Below, piece by piece: positions 8,761 through 15,599 of a stretch of 64,000 nucleotides of DNA. Made by a program: the position numbers and the translations under genes. Source of the DNA: Sphingobacterium sp. BN32 (lineage in GTDB: Bacteria > Bacteroidota > Bacteroidia > Sphingobacteriales > Sphingobacteriaceae); contig NZ_CP129963.1 in assembly GCF_030503615.1 (NCBI RefSeq), positions 4,309,749 to 4,373,748 on the forward strand, given 5' to 3'. Within the stretch, counting starts at the first letter, position 1; every line of letters begins with the position of its first letter. The notes beneath the pieces were generated by a model. It did not search any database and was not told where the DNA came from. It saw only the letters and a program-made list of their open reading frames with translations.

Positions 8761-9669
8761 ATGGAAAGAGAATCAATAGACAACACACGCAATAATAACT
8801 GGCTTTGGATCGTGTTAGGTTTTGTCGCCCTTGCCGGCATAGGCTACTGGTATTACGCGTCGCAGCAAAATGGGACGGGAAGACCTGGACAGCCTGAGCA
8901 AGTCGACACGACGAAGAAAACGCCGGTAGCACCCATTGCAATTAAGCATGAGGTTCGCATTGTGCCGGAATCTTCCGGGGAAGAGGGCATCTATTTTGAG
9001 CGCTATAAAGTTATTGAACGAGGAGCAATCGGATATGAAGAGTCGACGGGAAAAGAGATCGCTCAGGCATTCGGGACGGTGATCTACCGTGATGCCGAAC
9101 GAAGCAATGCCCAAGAAACATGGGGCTATCTCGTGGAACCGAAAACAGGACAGGCTTATCCAATAGCCTATCGTTTTAAGGAAAAGGAATTAATCCCCTC
9201 CTACCAGTTCGATGACTATAAGAAGAATTTCTCTTTGCCGCCCTTTGATAACCTCGGTGTCAGCTATAAACAATTGATCCTGCAGAACAACCGCTATAAC
9301 GGCAATGACTATACGATTACGCAAAACGCTGAACGCGCGAAATCGACCTATAGCACAGGAGACTTCGATGGCGATGGTATTACCGATGTGGCCGTCGTTT
9401 TGGATAATAATGAGAAACAGTTCAGCCGTCTCTTGATCCTTAGTTTCAATGAAAAGACCGATTTACCCTATGTCGCCTATTCTGAGAACTATTCGGACAA
9501 GATGCGAATCAACGGATTTAAGAAAGGTGCAAAGATTTACATGTCGGAGATCGCCAATGGATTCAGTCCAGCGCCTTCCGATGGGCTTATCCTGCGTGGG
9601 GAAGATGTTAAGCTGGCCTTGGTGTATGATGCGACATTGCAGAAGTTCAAGAGCTATTATCAGGAGTAG
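8761..9669 (+). CDS. Membrane-anchored protein of unknown function
   Basis: 302 residues, not recognised. One N-terminal membrane anchor (about 14-33, WLWIVLGFVALAGIGYWYYA) has an Asn-rich cytoplasmic tip, then a Pro/Gly/Thr linker and a soluble domain of about 240 residues. Within it, at about 200-215, is STGDFDGDGITDVAVVLDN, a Ca2+-binding FG-GAP/EF-like Asp loop often found in extracellular repeat proteins; only one copy is present. The gene is 4 nt downstream of the TPR gene and ends before a strong terminator at 9742, making a two-gene operon. The DxDGDG loop suggests calcium binding (inference). Confidence 0.7.
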   Translation: MERESIDNTRNNNWLWIVLGFVALAGIGYWYYASQQNGTGRPGQPEQVDTTKKTPVAPIAIKHEVRIVPESSGEEGIYFERYKVIERGAIGYEESTGKEIAQAFGTVIYRDAERSNAQETWGYLVEPKTGQAYPIAYRFKEKELIPSYQFDDYKKNFSLPPFDNLGVSYKQLILQNNRYNGNDYTITQNAERAKSTYSTGDFDGDGITDVAVVLDNNEKQFSRLLILSFNEKTDLPYVAYSENYSDKMRINGFKKGAKIYMSEIANGFSPAPSDGLILRGEDVKLALVYDATLQKFKSYYQE

Positions 9670-9741
9670 CTTTTCAGCGGTATTGAAGTACCGAGTACTT
9701 GATCAAGATATACTAACCTTCAACGGAAGTACAGGTTAATG

Positions 9742-9771
9742 AAAAAGGCAACTTATCAGGTTGCCTTTTTC
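9742..9771 (+). terminator. Rho-independent terminator
   Basis: Perfect 11-bp stem (AAAAAGGCAAC pairing with GTTGCCTTTTT) with a 7-nt loop and T/A-rich flanks on both sides. It ends the TPR/unknown operon and could also act on the opposite strand. Confidence 0.85.
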
Positions 9772-9916
9772 TATTATAATTTCTTGTTTGCTTTGCTGGC
9801 AATAAGCTTAGCTAGAGATATTAGATAGGAGCAGATTTTTGGAAGAAGGTTTAAGGATGGGGAGATTTTGGGGGAAACATCCGCTTCCGATTGCTAAATC
9901 ATTTGCTTTTAAATAA

Positions 9917-10005
9917 GTAGTATTATTACTACCTTTATATTGTTGGTTTGTAAATGACAGGAACACTTCGTTATAGAGATATGATACATCTAGTTAAATT
10001 ATCAT
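9917..10005 (+). promoter_or_regulatory. Candidate hicAB operator/promoter region
   Basis: Two perfect short palindromes precede hicA: GTAGTA-N4-TACTAC at 9917-9932 and ATGATA-N13-TATCAT at 9981-10005. Between them is TTGGTTTG (about 9943-9950), one base from the -7 consensus. HicB proteins with a DNA-binding tail autorepress their operon, so these are candidate operators (inference). The rest of 9772-9916 shows nothing recognisable. Confidence 0.4.
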
Positions 10006-10009
10006 TTCC

Positions 10010-10189
10010 GTGAAATCCAGTGAGTTTCACAGGATTTTACGCAAGAATGGTTGGATTCATATTCGGACCAATGGATCTCATTATATCTATGAAAAACACG
10101 GTAGAATAGTATCCATTCCCTATCATGGAAGTAAAGAAATAGGCGAAGGCCTTCGAAAAAAAATGATAAAGGATCTTGGTTTGAAATAA
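10010..10189 (+). CDS. hicA: HicA mRNA-interferase toxin
   Basis: 59-residue protein, too short for most gene callers, beginning at GTG 10010 and ending TAA 10187-10189. It reads VKSSEFHRILRKNGW at the start, then GSHYIYEKHG and SIPYHGSKEIGEGLRKKMI, matching the HicA double-stranded RNA-binding fold: the invariant catalytic His is H24 in NGSH, and the P-x-HG-K/E pattern and C-terminal helix are in order. HicA cleaves mRNA independently of ribosomes until neutralised by HicB. It lies 39 nt upstream of the HicB gene, in the common toxin-first order. No good Shine-Dalgarno is visible; an alternative start is not obvious. Confidence 0.85.
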   Translation: MKSSEFHRILRKNGWIHIRTNGSHYIYEKHGRIVSIPYHGSKEIGEGLRKKMIKDLGLK

Positions 10190-10228
10190 AAACCTGTAGA
10201 AATAAATAGAAAAGGAAAAATAGATTAA

Positions 10229-10630
10229 ATGAAAACCTTGAAAATTATTATTGAGCGCAGTGCTGACATGTTCAGTGCTTATGCCGAGAATGCAGCGGGT
10301 ATTTACGGAGGGGGTGATACTGTCGAAGAGGCCAAGAATTCTATTCTTAATAGCATTCAAATTATTAAACAAGAATTTGATTCCAAAAATATTCCCAAGA
10401 TCTTAAAATCTGATTATCAGATTTCCTTTCATTTTGATGTAGAAAGTTTGTTAAACTATTACAAAGGGATTTTCACTAACTCCGCGTTGGAAAGAATCAC
10501 CGGTATCAATCAGCGGCAGTTACAGCATTATTCCGCCGGATTGAAAAAGCCTCGCGCATCACAGTTGAAGCGAATTGAAGATGGATTACATAAGTTAGCG
10601 AATGATTTATTGTCTGTGCAATTACGGTAG
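10229..10630 (+). CDS. hicB: HicB-family antitoxin with HTH domain
   Basis: 133-residue antitoxin. Residues 1-60 form the HicB partial RNase-H-like fold (KIIIERSADMFSAYAENAAGI, then GDTVEEAKNSIL). The C-terminal 55 residues contain a Cro/Xre-type helix-turn-helix (LERITGINQRQLQHYSAGLKKPRASQLKRIEDGL), the arrangement expected of a HicB that binds HicA and represses the hic operon. Start ATG 10229 follows AAAGGAAAAA. The pair lies immediately outside the left end of the tRNA-Arg element (attachment repeat at 10678), so it is probably a separate chromosomal locus rather than element cargo. Confidence 0.87.
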   Translation: MKTLKIIIERSADMFSAYAENAAGIYGGGDTVEEAKNSILNSIQIIKQEFDSKNIPKILKSDYQISFHFDVESLLNYYKGIFTNSALERITGINQRQLQHYSAGLKKPRASQLKRIEDGLHKLANDLLSVQLR

Positions 10631-10677
10631 TCGAGGAAATAGAAAGGAGACCAGCGATTTAGGGTGTCTCAAATTTA

Positions 10678-10699
10678 GTAGCCCCGAGCAGAATCGAAC
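10678..10699 (+). repeat. Left attachment repeat (attL) of the integrative element
   Basis: 22-bp copy of the 3' end of the tRNA-Arg gene found again at 15252-15273; identical over all 22 bases, then diverging on both sides. The fragment lacks the rest of a tRNA, so it is a recombination scar, not a gene. Confidence 0.88.
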
Positions 10700-10830
10700 C
10701 TTTGCAAAAAGAAAACTAAAATGCACAAAAACTTATGTGATAATGAACTTAATACAAAACATTTGAACTAACTTTAAAAAAATAGAACAAATATAAACAA
10801 ACAGATTCCGAGTGCAAAAGTGAGTGCAAT

Positions 10831-12126
10831 ATGAATAATCTAAAAGATGTAAATGTATCGTTCAATTTAAGGACACCAAAAGACAAAACAAAGAATTCCG
10901 CAGTTAAATGTATAATTCGTTGGAATAAAAATACACTTACCTTATATAGTGTAGCTAAAATTCATCCTAATCATTTTGATATTAAAAAACATAGAGCTAA
11001 AAACAGTGGTAAATCAAAAGAGTGGGATTCTACCATGTTCAATGAAAGATTAGATGATATTGAAGGGAAAATAAAATCTTTGTTTAGAAAGTATGTTACA
11101 GATAACGGAGAATATCCTTCTTTTGACACATTTAAAGAAATTATAGAACATAATCTTTCAAATAAAAAGAAAGTTAAATCGGATAGCGTTCTAGACTATT
11201 TCAAAGACTTTATTGAATCATCTAAAACAAGATTTAATGATAAAACTAAAAAGTTATTAACGCCGGCCATTATTAAATCATACAAGAGAACAAACTTCAT
11301 ATTAAAAGAATTTACGACCTTCCGCAACAAGAGAGATTTAAAATTCAATGAAATCAACCTAACTTTTTATGATGCATTATCGACATATATGCAAAATGAA
11401 TTAAACTTTTCTATCAATACTATTGGAACACATTACAGAAACCTAAAGACGGTATTAAACTACGCAACAGAAGAAGGAATAAATACAAATCTAGAGTACA
11501 AAAAGAAAACCTTCAAAGCTCACAAAGTTGATGTTGATAATATTTACCTTGACGTTGAGGAACTTAAAAAAATTGAAGAATTAAATTTAAAAGAGAGTCC
11601 TAGATTAGAGAATGCTAGAGATTTGTTTTTAATAGGATGTTGGACTGGATTAAGGTTTTCTGATTTCAGCAAATTAGACAATTCAAACTTTTCACAAGAT
11701 AATAAGTACATAACCATAACTGCCCAAAAGACTCAAAAGTCTGTTGTGATACCAGTTCTTCCTGTTCTTAAAAAGATAATGGATAAATATAAAAACCACA
11801 CAAATAATAGCCTCCCGAAATCTATATCAAATCAAAAACTAAATGAATATATTAAAGAGGTAGGAAAAAAAGCTGAATTAAATGAAATAATTACTCAACA
11901 TACTATAAAAGGTGGGAAACAATACATAAACAAAACGCACAAATATAATTTAATTACCACCCACACAGCCCGAAGAAGTTTTGCCACAAATATGTATATT
12001 AAAGGAATTCCAACTATAACAATAATGCAGATTACTGGTCATTCAACCGAAAGCTCCTTTTTAAAATATATAAAATTAAAACCAAAAAATCACGCAGATT
12101 TAATACTAGAAAGCTTTCAGCAATGA
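10831..12126 (+). CDS. Tyrosine recombinase (integrase)
   Basis: 431-residue site-specific recombinase that would insert and excise the element at tRNA-Arg. Residues about 1-95 resemble the Bacteroidota arm-type DNA-binding domain (FNLRTPKDKTKNSAVKC at the start); about 120-220 is the SAM-like core-binding domain; the catalytic domain follows with Arg in GCWTGLRFSDFSKL, the HTARRSFATNMY box (His and second Arg), GHSTESSFLKYIKL with the third His and nucleophilic Tyr. All key residues are present, so it is probably active. Start ATG 10831 follows two GAGTGCAA repeats (10810-10817, 10822-10829). It reads away from attL and lies 131 bp from it. Confidence 0.93.
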   Translation: MNNLKDVNVSFNLRTPKDKTKNSAVKCIIRWNKNTLTLYSVAKIHPNHFDIKKHRAKNSGKSKEWDSTMFNERLDDIEGKIKSLFRKYVTDNGEYPSFDTFKEIIEHNLSNKKKVKSDSVLDYFKDFIESSKTRFNDKTKKLLTPAIIKSYKRTNFILKEFTTFRNKRDLKFNEINLTFYDALSTYMQNELNFSINTIGTHYRNLKTVLNYATEEGINTNLEYKKKTFKAHKVDVDNIYLDVEELKKIEELNLKESPRLENARDLFLIGCWTGLRFSDFSKLDNSNFSQDNKYITITAQKTQKSVVIPVLPVLKKIMDKYKNHTNNSLPKSISNQKLNEYIKEVGKKAELNEIITQHTIKGGKQYINKTHKYNLITTHTARRSFATNMYIKGIPTITIMQITGHSTESSFLKYIKLKPKNHADLILESFQQ

Positions 12127-12251
12127 AAATTGGAGCCGATTTGTCATAAAAAAGTCATAAAAACGATACAAAAACAAAATGCGCTTGTTTTTAAGGAAAA
12201 TTTTACATAAAAAATTTGGGAAACGGTATAATCGTATCCTATATTAGCAAC

Positions 12252-12327
12252 ATATTAGAAAGGCAACAACAATCAAACAAATTTAAATCAAATAAAATTA
12301 AAAATCAAGCCCTTTCTGATATTTTTT
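12252..12327 (+). other. Long-loop stem upstream of the excisionase-like gene
   Basis: 12-bp stem with one G-U pair, 12252-12263 with 12311-12322, enclosing a 47-nt A-rich loop and followed directly by six T. It sits between the integrase stop and the HTH gene, in a 218-bp gap that otherwise holds only two direct GTCATAAAAA repeats (about 12143-12165). The T run suggests a terminator or attenuator; the long loop makes this uncertain. Confidence 0.4.
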
Positions 12328-12344
12328 AAAAAAAATAAAAATAT

Positions 12345-12566
12345 ATGGAAAGAACAAAGTTAAACTCAGTTGAAAAAACTGACACTAGACTACTATTGTC
12401 TAGAAAGGAAACAGCTAATCTATTAGGAATCTCACTTCCTACATTAGACAGCTATACTCGAAAAGGAATTATCAAAGCTCGAGTATTAGGAAACATAATA
12501 CGCTATGAGTATTATGAAGTTATGAACTCTTTAAAACCTTTGAGAGATGAGAGAACAGCTTCATAA
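12345..12566 (+). CDS. Excisionase-like HTH DNA-binding protein
   Basis: 73-residue protein with a MerR/excisionase-type winged helix: LLLSRKETANLLGISLPTLDSYTRKGIIKARVLGNIIRYEY at residues 16-57 (shown here in sense, key parts KETANLLGIS, TLDSYTRKG and the wing GNIIRY). In Bacteroidota integrative elements such a gene directly follows the integrase and acts as directionality factor or regulator of the replication genes. Here it lies 218 bp after the integrase, on the same strand and ahead of the small gene and the ATPase. The first 15 residues are a variable tail. ATG 12345 is the only reasonable start. Confidence 0.8.
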   Translation: MERTKLNSVEKTDTRLLLSRKETANLLGISLPTLDSYTRKGIIKARVLGNIIRYEYYEVMNSLKPLRDERTAS

Positions 12567-12703
12567 TAACAATCAGCTGTATTACTTCCTTCAAGCAAGT
12601 AAACACCTTCAATACATTTCACTTACTAATTGCTTATTGATTTGTAAAAAGCTAAATGTAGAATTAAGCACTTTCATTATGCTACTGCAAACAAGGAGGT
12701 TAA

Positions 12704-12919
12704 ATGAATAATGACTTTTTAGAATTATTTATCGAAGCCCCAGAGCTAGGCAAATTCTTATTTTCTTGCAAACCTATACATAAGTATTCAGAAGAAGAAA
12801 TAATCGATTTAAGCCGAAGCCTACGAGTAAATAAGGGAGAATTAGAGTATAGAATACAATCAAGACATTTAAATAGACAATCAATACAGACAGGAGAAAA
12901 TAATTATGAAAAATTTTAA
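12704..12919 (+). CDS. Small element-encoded protein, unknown function
   Basis: 71 residues, no family recognised. It is acidic at the N-terminus (NNDFLELFIEAPELG), then predicted helical, with a possible HTH-like stretch at 29-52 (SEEEIIDLSRSLRVNKGELE) and a basic, Gln-rich tail. A near-perfect AAGGAGG at 12693-12699, 4 nt before the ATG, argues that it is really translated. Its end overlaps the ATPase gene by 14 nt, so the two are translationally coupled. By position it may be a replication or regulatory accessory of the ATPase (inference). The 137 bp upstream are non-coding. Confidence 0.6.
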   Translation: MNNDFLELFIEAPELGKFLFSCKPIHKYSEEEIIDLSRSLRVNKGELEYRIQSRHLNRQSIQTGENNYEKF

Positions 12920-13850
12920 TACATACACAGCAAACGAATGGATTAAAGAGGCTTCAAGCAAACCAATACCCAAAATGTTATTTAGCGAATTTTGGTTTGA
13001 GAATGAGCTATCAATTTTATTTGCAGACACAAATTTGGGAAAATCAATTTTAGCGGTACAAATTGCAGATAGCATTAGTAAAGGCAAAGCAATTGAAGGG
13101 TTTAAACTTGAAGCTGAAAAACAAAAAGTACTTTACTTTGACTTCGAATTATCTAGCAAACAATTTGAAGCAAGATATGCAGATAATTATAAGAATCATT
13201 ATTCATTCGATGATAATTTTTTGCGAAGTGAATTAGACTATGAATCACCACATTTTGACAATAAAAAAATTCTAGACTGTATTTCAAAGGAAGTAGAAAT
13301 GCACAAGACTAAAATTGTTATTCTTGACAACCTGACCTTTATCTTAGAAGATGTTGAAAAAGGGAGTTTAGCACTAGATTTTATTAAAAAACTTAAGCAA
13401 TTAAAAACAGACTTAGATTTGTCGATTCTTGTCTTAGCACATACGCCAAAAAGGGATTTTGTAAAGCCAATATCAAACAATGATTTACAGGGTAGTAAGA
13501 TGCTTATGAACTTTGTAGACAGTTGTTTTGCAATAGGAAAAAGTTTCTTAGAGTATAATGTAAAATATATTAAGCAAATTAAACAACGTAATTGTGAACA
13601 TATATACAATGAATCTAACATTTGTTTATGCACTATCACAAAAGGCGCCAAAAACAATTTTTTACAGTTTGAATTTAACAAATACGGAAATGAACACGAC
13701 CATGTAAACAACCCTAAAGCAGATTATCTAGAGGATTTGGAATTAACTTATCGACTACATCAGCAAGGAAAGAAAAACACAGAAATTGCAAAATTATTAG
13801 GGGTATCTGAAGGAGCAATCCGAAAACGAATTAGGAAACTCGAAACATAA
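12906..13850 (+). CDS. RepA-like AAA/RecA-fold ATPase
   Basis: 314-residue ATPase of the RepA/DnaB-like RecA-fold group (AAA_25 type). Walker A is FADTNLGKSILA (about residues 39-50), a slightly atypical P loop with ADTNLGKS. Walker B-like strands are VLYFDFELS and IVILDNLT; SILVLAHTPKR is a sensor-like segment and NDLQGSKMLMNFVD a conserved RepA-type motif. Residues about 285-310 (NTEIAKLLGVSEGAIRKRI) form an added helix-turn-helix. Such proteins are hexameric helicases in plasmid and mobile-element replication; in related elements they precede primase and mobilisation genes, which are absent here. It could drive element replication after excision using host primase (inference). Confidence 0.78.
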   Translation: MKNFNTYTANEWIKEASSKPIPKMLFSEFWFENELSILFADTNLGKSILAVQIADSISKGKAIEGFKLEAEKQKVLYFDFELSSKQFEARYADNYKNHYSFDDNFLRSELDYESPHFDNKKILDCISKEVEMHKTKIVILDNLTFILEDVEKGSLALDFIKKLKQLKTDLDLSILVLAHTPKRDFVKPISNNDLQGSKMLMNFVDSCFAIGKSFLEYNVKYIKQIKQRNCEHIYNESNICLCTITKGAKNNFLQFEFNKYGNEHDHVNNPKADYLEDLELTYRLHQQGKKNTEIAKLLGVSEGAIRKRIRKLET

Positions 13851-13898
13851 CCCTATTAAAGAATCGTACCAATTTCATAAAGGATTTTGGTACGATTT

Positions 13899-14720
13899 CT
13901 ATTTATTAAGTAATAATTTGATGTTGTATTCTATCCCTTTCTCACATTTGCAAACATTATCATCATTATAAATTGTTATAATACAATCCTTAAAATTAAC
14001 GACTTTATTATTAAAAGAGATTGAATAAACAATTGCTTTTTCAATAGAATATGAGCGTATTGAATAATTCTCAACAAATCCGTCTAAATTATATTCTTCG
14101 GTTATACCGTCCTCCGTTAATTTGTGAGACATAAGTAAATCCGCCTTACCAAAATAGGACTTAAAGTCTTTAAGATTATAGATTTCACAATCGTTTATGG
14201 CTCTAAATTCATTGCTTTGGAAAACATGTCCGATTTTATTTACCCCAAACTCTTGTTTAACAATTAACTTAAAAGGGTGCCAAATAATATAGAAAATTAG
14301 CAAAATAAAGACGATATTTACATTCAAATTGGATTTATAACGTATTGCTAAAGTAATAAAAGTACGCAGTAAGAAAGTAATTAAAAAAGCCAAGAGAAAC
14401 AATGCACCAGGCAAACCAAAATGAAGGACAAAACGTGTAGACAATCCAAACAACACTGATACAATAAAATATTTCCTTTCAAAATCTTCACTCTCATCTA
14501 AACGGATTATTTTTAAAGTATAAATAGTGCTATCAACTACAACTTTGAATAATATCTTAAATAAAAGCCATAGTAAAATAATTACCCAACTAGTTGAAAA
14601 GAACCAAATAAAAGAATCATTATAAAACTTATCGAAGAATCCTAATACCACTATAAGTAGAATTAGTGTTTTTATGGTAGAGTCGTACTTGGATAATAAT
14701 TGTAGTATTAAGTTTTTCAT
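13899..14720 (-). CDS. Multi-pass membrane protein, element cargo, unknown function
   Basis: 273-residue protein not recognised from any family. Hydrophobic segments lie at about 15-32, 37-60, 84-102, 103-122 and 130-147, then a soluble C-terminal domain of about 120 residues rich in beta-prone and charged residues, with two cysteines near the end (VCKCEKG). It is the only gene on the minus strand of the element and occupies the place next to the right end where cargo such as defence genes usually sits. Its stop lies 48 nt from the convergent ATPase stop, with a possible shared hairpin (13861-13906, AAATCGTACCAATT-like arms). Defence, immunity or host-interaction roles are guesses; nothing in the sequence proves one. 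Confidence 0.65.
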   Translation of the reverse strand: MKNLILQLLSKYDSTIKTLILLIVVLGFFDKFYNDSFIWFFSTSWVIILLWLLFKILFKVVVDSTIYTLKIIRLDESEDFERKYFIVSVLFGLSTRFVLHFGLPGALFLLAFLITFLLRTFITLAIRYKSNLNVNIVFILLIFYIIWHPFKLIVKQEFGVNKIGHVFQSNEFRAINDCEIYNLKDFKSYFGKADLLMSHKLTEDGITEEYNLDGFVENYSIRSYSIEKAIVYSISFNNKVVNFKDCIITIYNDDNVCKCEKGIEYNIKLLLNK

Positions 14721-15251
14721 TTCGGAATTAATTTATCTATATCACATCAACTTTTAAAATTATACAGAAAAATACGGCTCTGAAAATGAATTAACGCTTT
14801 TATAATTAATATTAAAATATTTCGAGGTCATTGTGTTAAACTTCCGATACAGTATAAAATGCTGAAAACATATTAAAAAAACAGAACTTAATTGGCTTAT
14901 AAAACAAATACTTTTTAATTTTCTCAATGAATGTCCTCAGAAATAGGACAATATACTCCATTTTAGCAAAGGTCATATTACGGGGGAATTTTCCTATAAA
15001 CCCCACTCCCCGCCTACATTAGGTTTGTTTTTTTTTATCATCTAAATATACGGAAGGGATTGTATTAAGCAACCATTTCATCGTAAATCTTTAAATCCGG
15101 TCTATGAGCAAACATTAATTTTTCTGATGGGATACTCGCACCCAAATATGTTACAATGTTTGTGAAGTAAAAATATAGGTGCAAAAGCGATAACAACAAC
15201 AAACAAACCTTTCGCAATCGGTTTATTATTAATGGTTTAATATTAAAAGTT
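14721..15251 (+). other. Non-coding right end of the integrative element
   Basis: 531 bp without a convincing gene. It holds a perfect TGTCCT-N7-AGGACA inverted repeat at 14932-14950 and a G/C-rich island in very A/T-rich DNA at 14981-15014 (CGGGGG...CCCCACTCCCCGCC). GTGCAAAAG at 15179-15187 repeats the 9-mer at 10812-10820 near the other end, so both could be recombinase arm sites. The island could be a transfer or replication origin; unproven. Confidence 0.45.
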
Positions 15252-15273
15252 GTAGCCCCGAGCAGAATCGAAC
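15252..15273 (+). repeat. Right attachment repeat (attR) inside tRNA-Arg
   Basis: Identical 22-bp partner of 10678-10699, covering the T arm and acceptor 3' half of the tRNA-Arg gene. Insertion here preserves a functional tRNA, the usual behaviour of tRNA-targeting tyrosine recombinases. Confidence 0.88.
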
Positions 15274-15324
15274 TGCTATCAAATGTTTAGGAAACATCTA
15301 TTCTATCCGTTGAACTACGGGGCC
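15253..15324 (-). tRNA. tRNA-Arg (anticodon CCT)
   Basis: Read on the minus strand: acceptor GGCCCCG paired with CGGGGCT (one G-U at the first pair), D stem GTTC/GAAT, anticodon stem GATGT/ACATT with loop TTCCTAA giving anticodon CCT (codon AGG), a 4-nt variable loop, T stem AGCAG/CTGCT with loop TTCGATT, discriminator A. 72 nt, with no encoded CCA. Its 3' end is the insertion site of the integrative element to its left. Confidence 0.93.
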
Positions 15325-15566
15325 GGAAAACAAAACTACTATTTTAAAGAACTTGTGCAAACAATAATTTAAAAGTCTGCGCTATTCTGCCTGCACCTAT
15401 AACTCTTCAGTAAAACCCATTTCACAGAGCGTCACTAAATCTTGCCTCCTCATTATCAGCAGATCCCGTTTTGTGGTATAAATCACATTTATAAGTAACC
15501 CTGCCTTATATAGACAAAACCAATAGTAGATAAAGAATATCAATAAAAAGAAGGCTTAAATTTATG

Positions 15567-15574
15567 TATCTTTG
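15567..15574 (+). promoter_or_regulatory. -7 promoter box of the peroxiredoxin gene
   Basis: TATCTTTG fits TAnnTTTG exactly and predicts a leader of roughly 22 nt before ATG 15600. It shows the longer reading frame from 15564 to be untranslated leader. The gap 15325-15566 contains nothing else recognised. Confidence 0.6.
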
Positions 15575-15599
15575 TAGCACAAAAGAAAAGAATAATATT

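Larger units (their letters stand above)
10678..15251 (+). mobile_element. Integrative element inserted in tRNA-Arg(CCT)
   Basis: A 4574-bp segment bounded by 22-bp direct repeats, the right copy being the 3' end of an intact tRNA-Arg gene. It contains a tyrosine recombinase next to the left end, an excisionase-like HTH protein, a 71-residue protein, a RepA-like ATPase and a reverse-strand membrane-protein gene next to the right end. The interior is markedly A/T-richer than the flanks, with AAA/ATA-heavy codons, pointing to foreign origin. No relaxase, primase, structural phage gene or type IV secretion gene is present, so it is a minimal integrative element, mobilisable island or satellite that would need help in trans to move between cells (inference). 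Confidence 0.88.

Noticed and set aside
10678..10699. Second tRNA gene at the left repeat
   Set aside because: Only the T-arm and acceptor 3' half are present; the following sequence cannot form the D or anticodon arms.
14927..15022. 31-codon frame in the right end of the island
   Set aside because: No ribosome-binding site, no repeats in family terms, and it overlaps the structured G/C island; likely chance.
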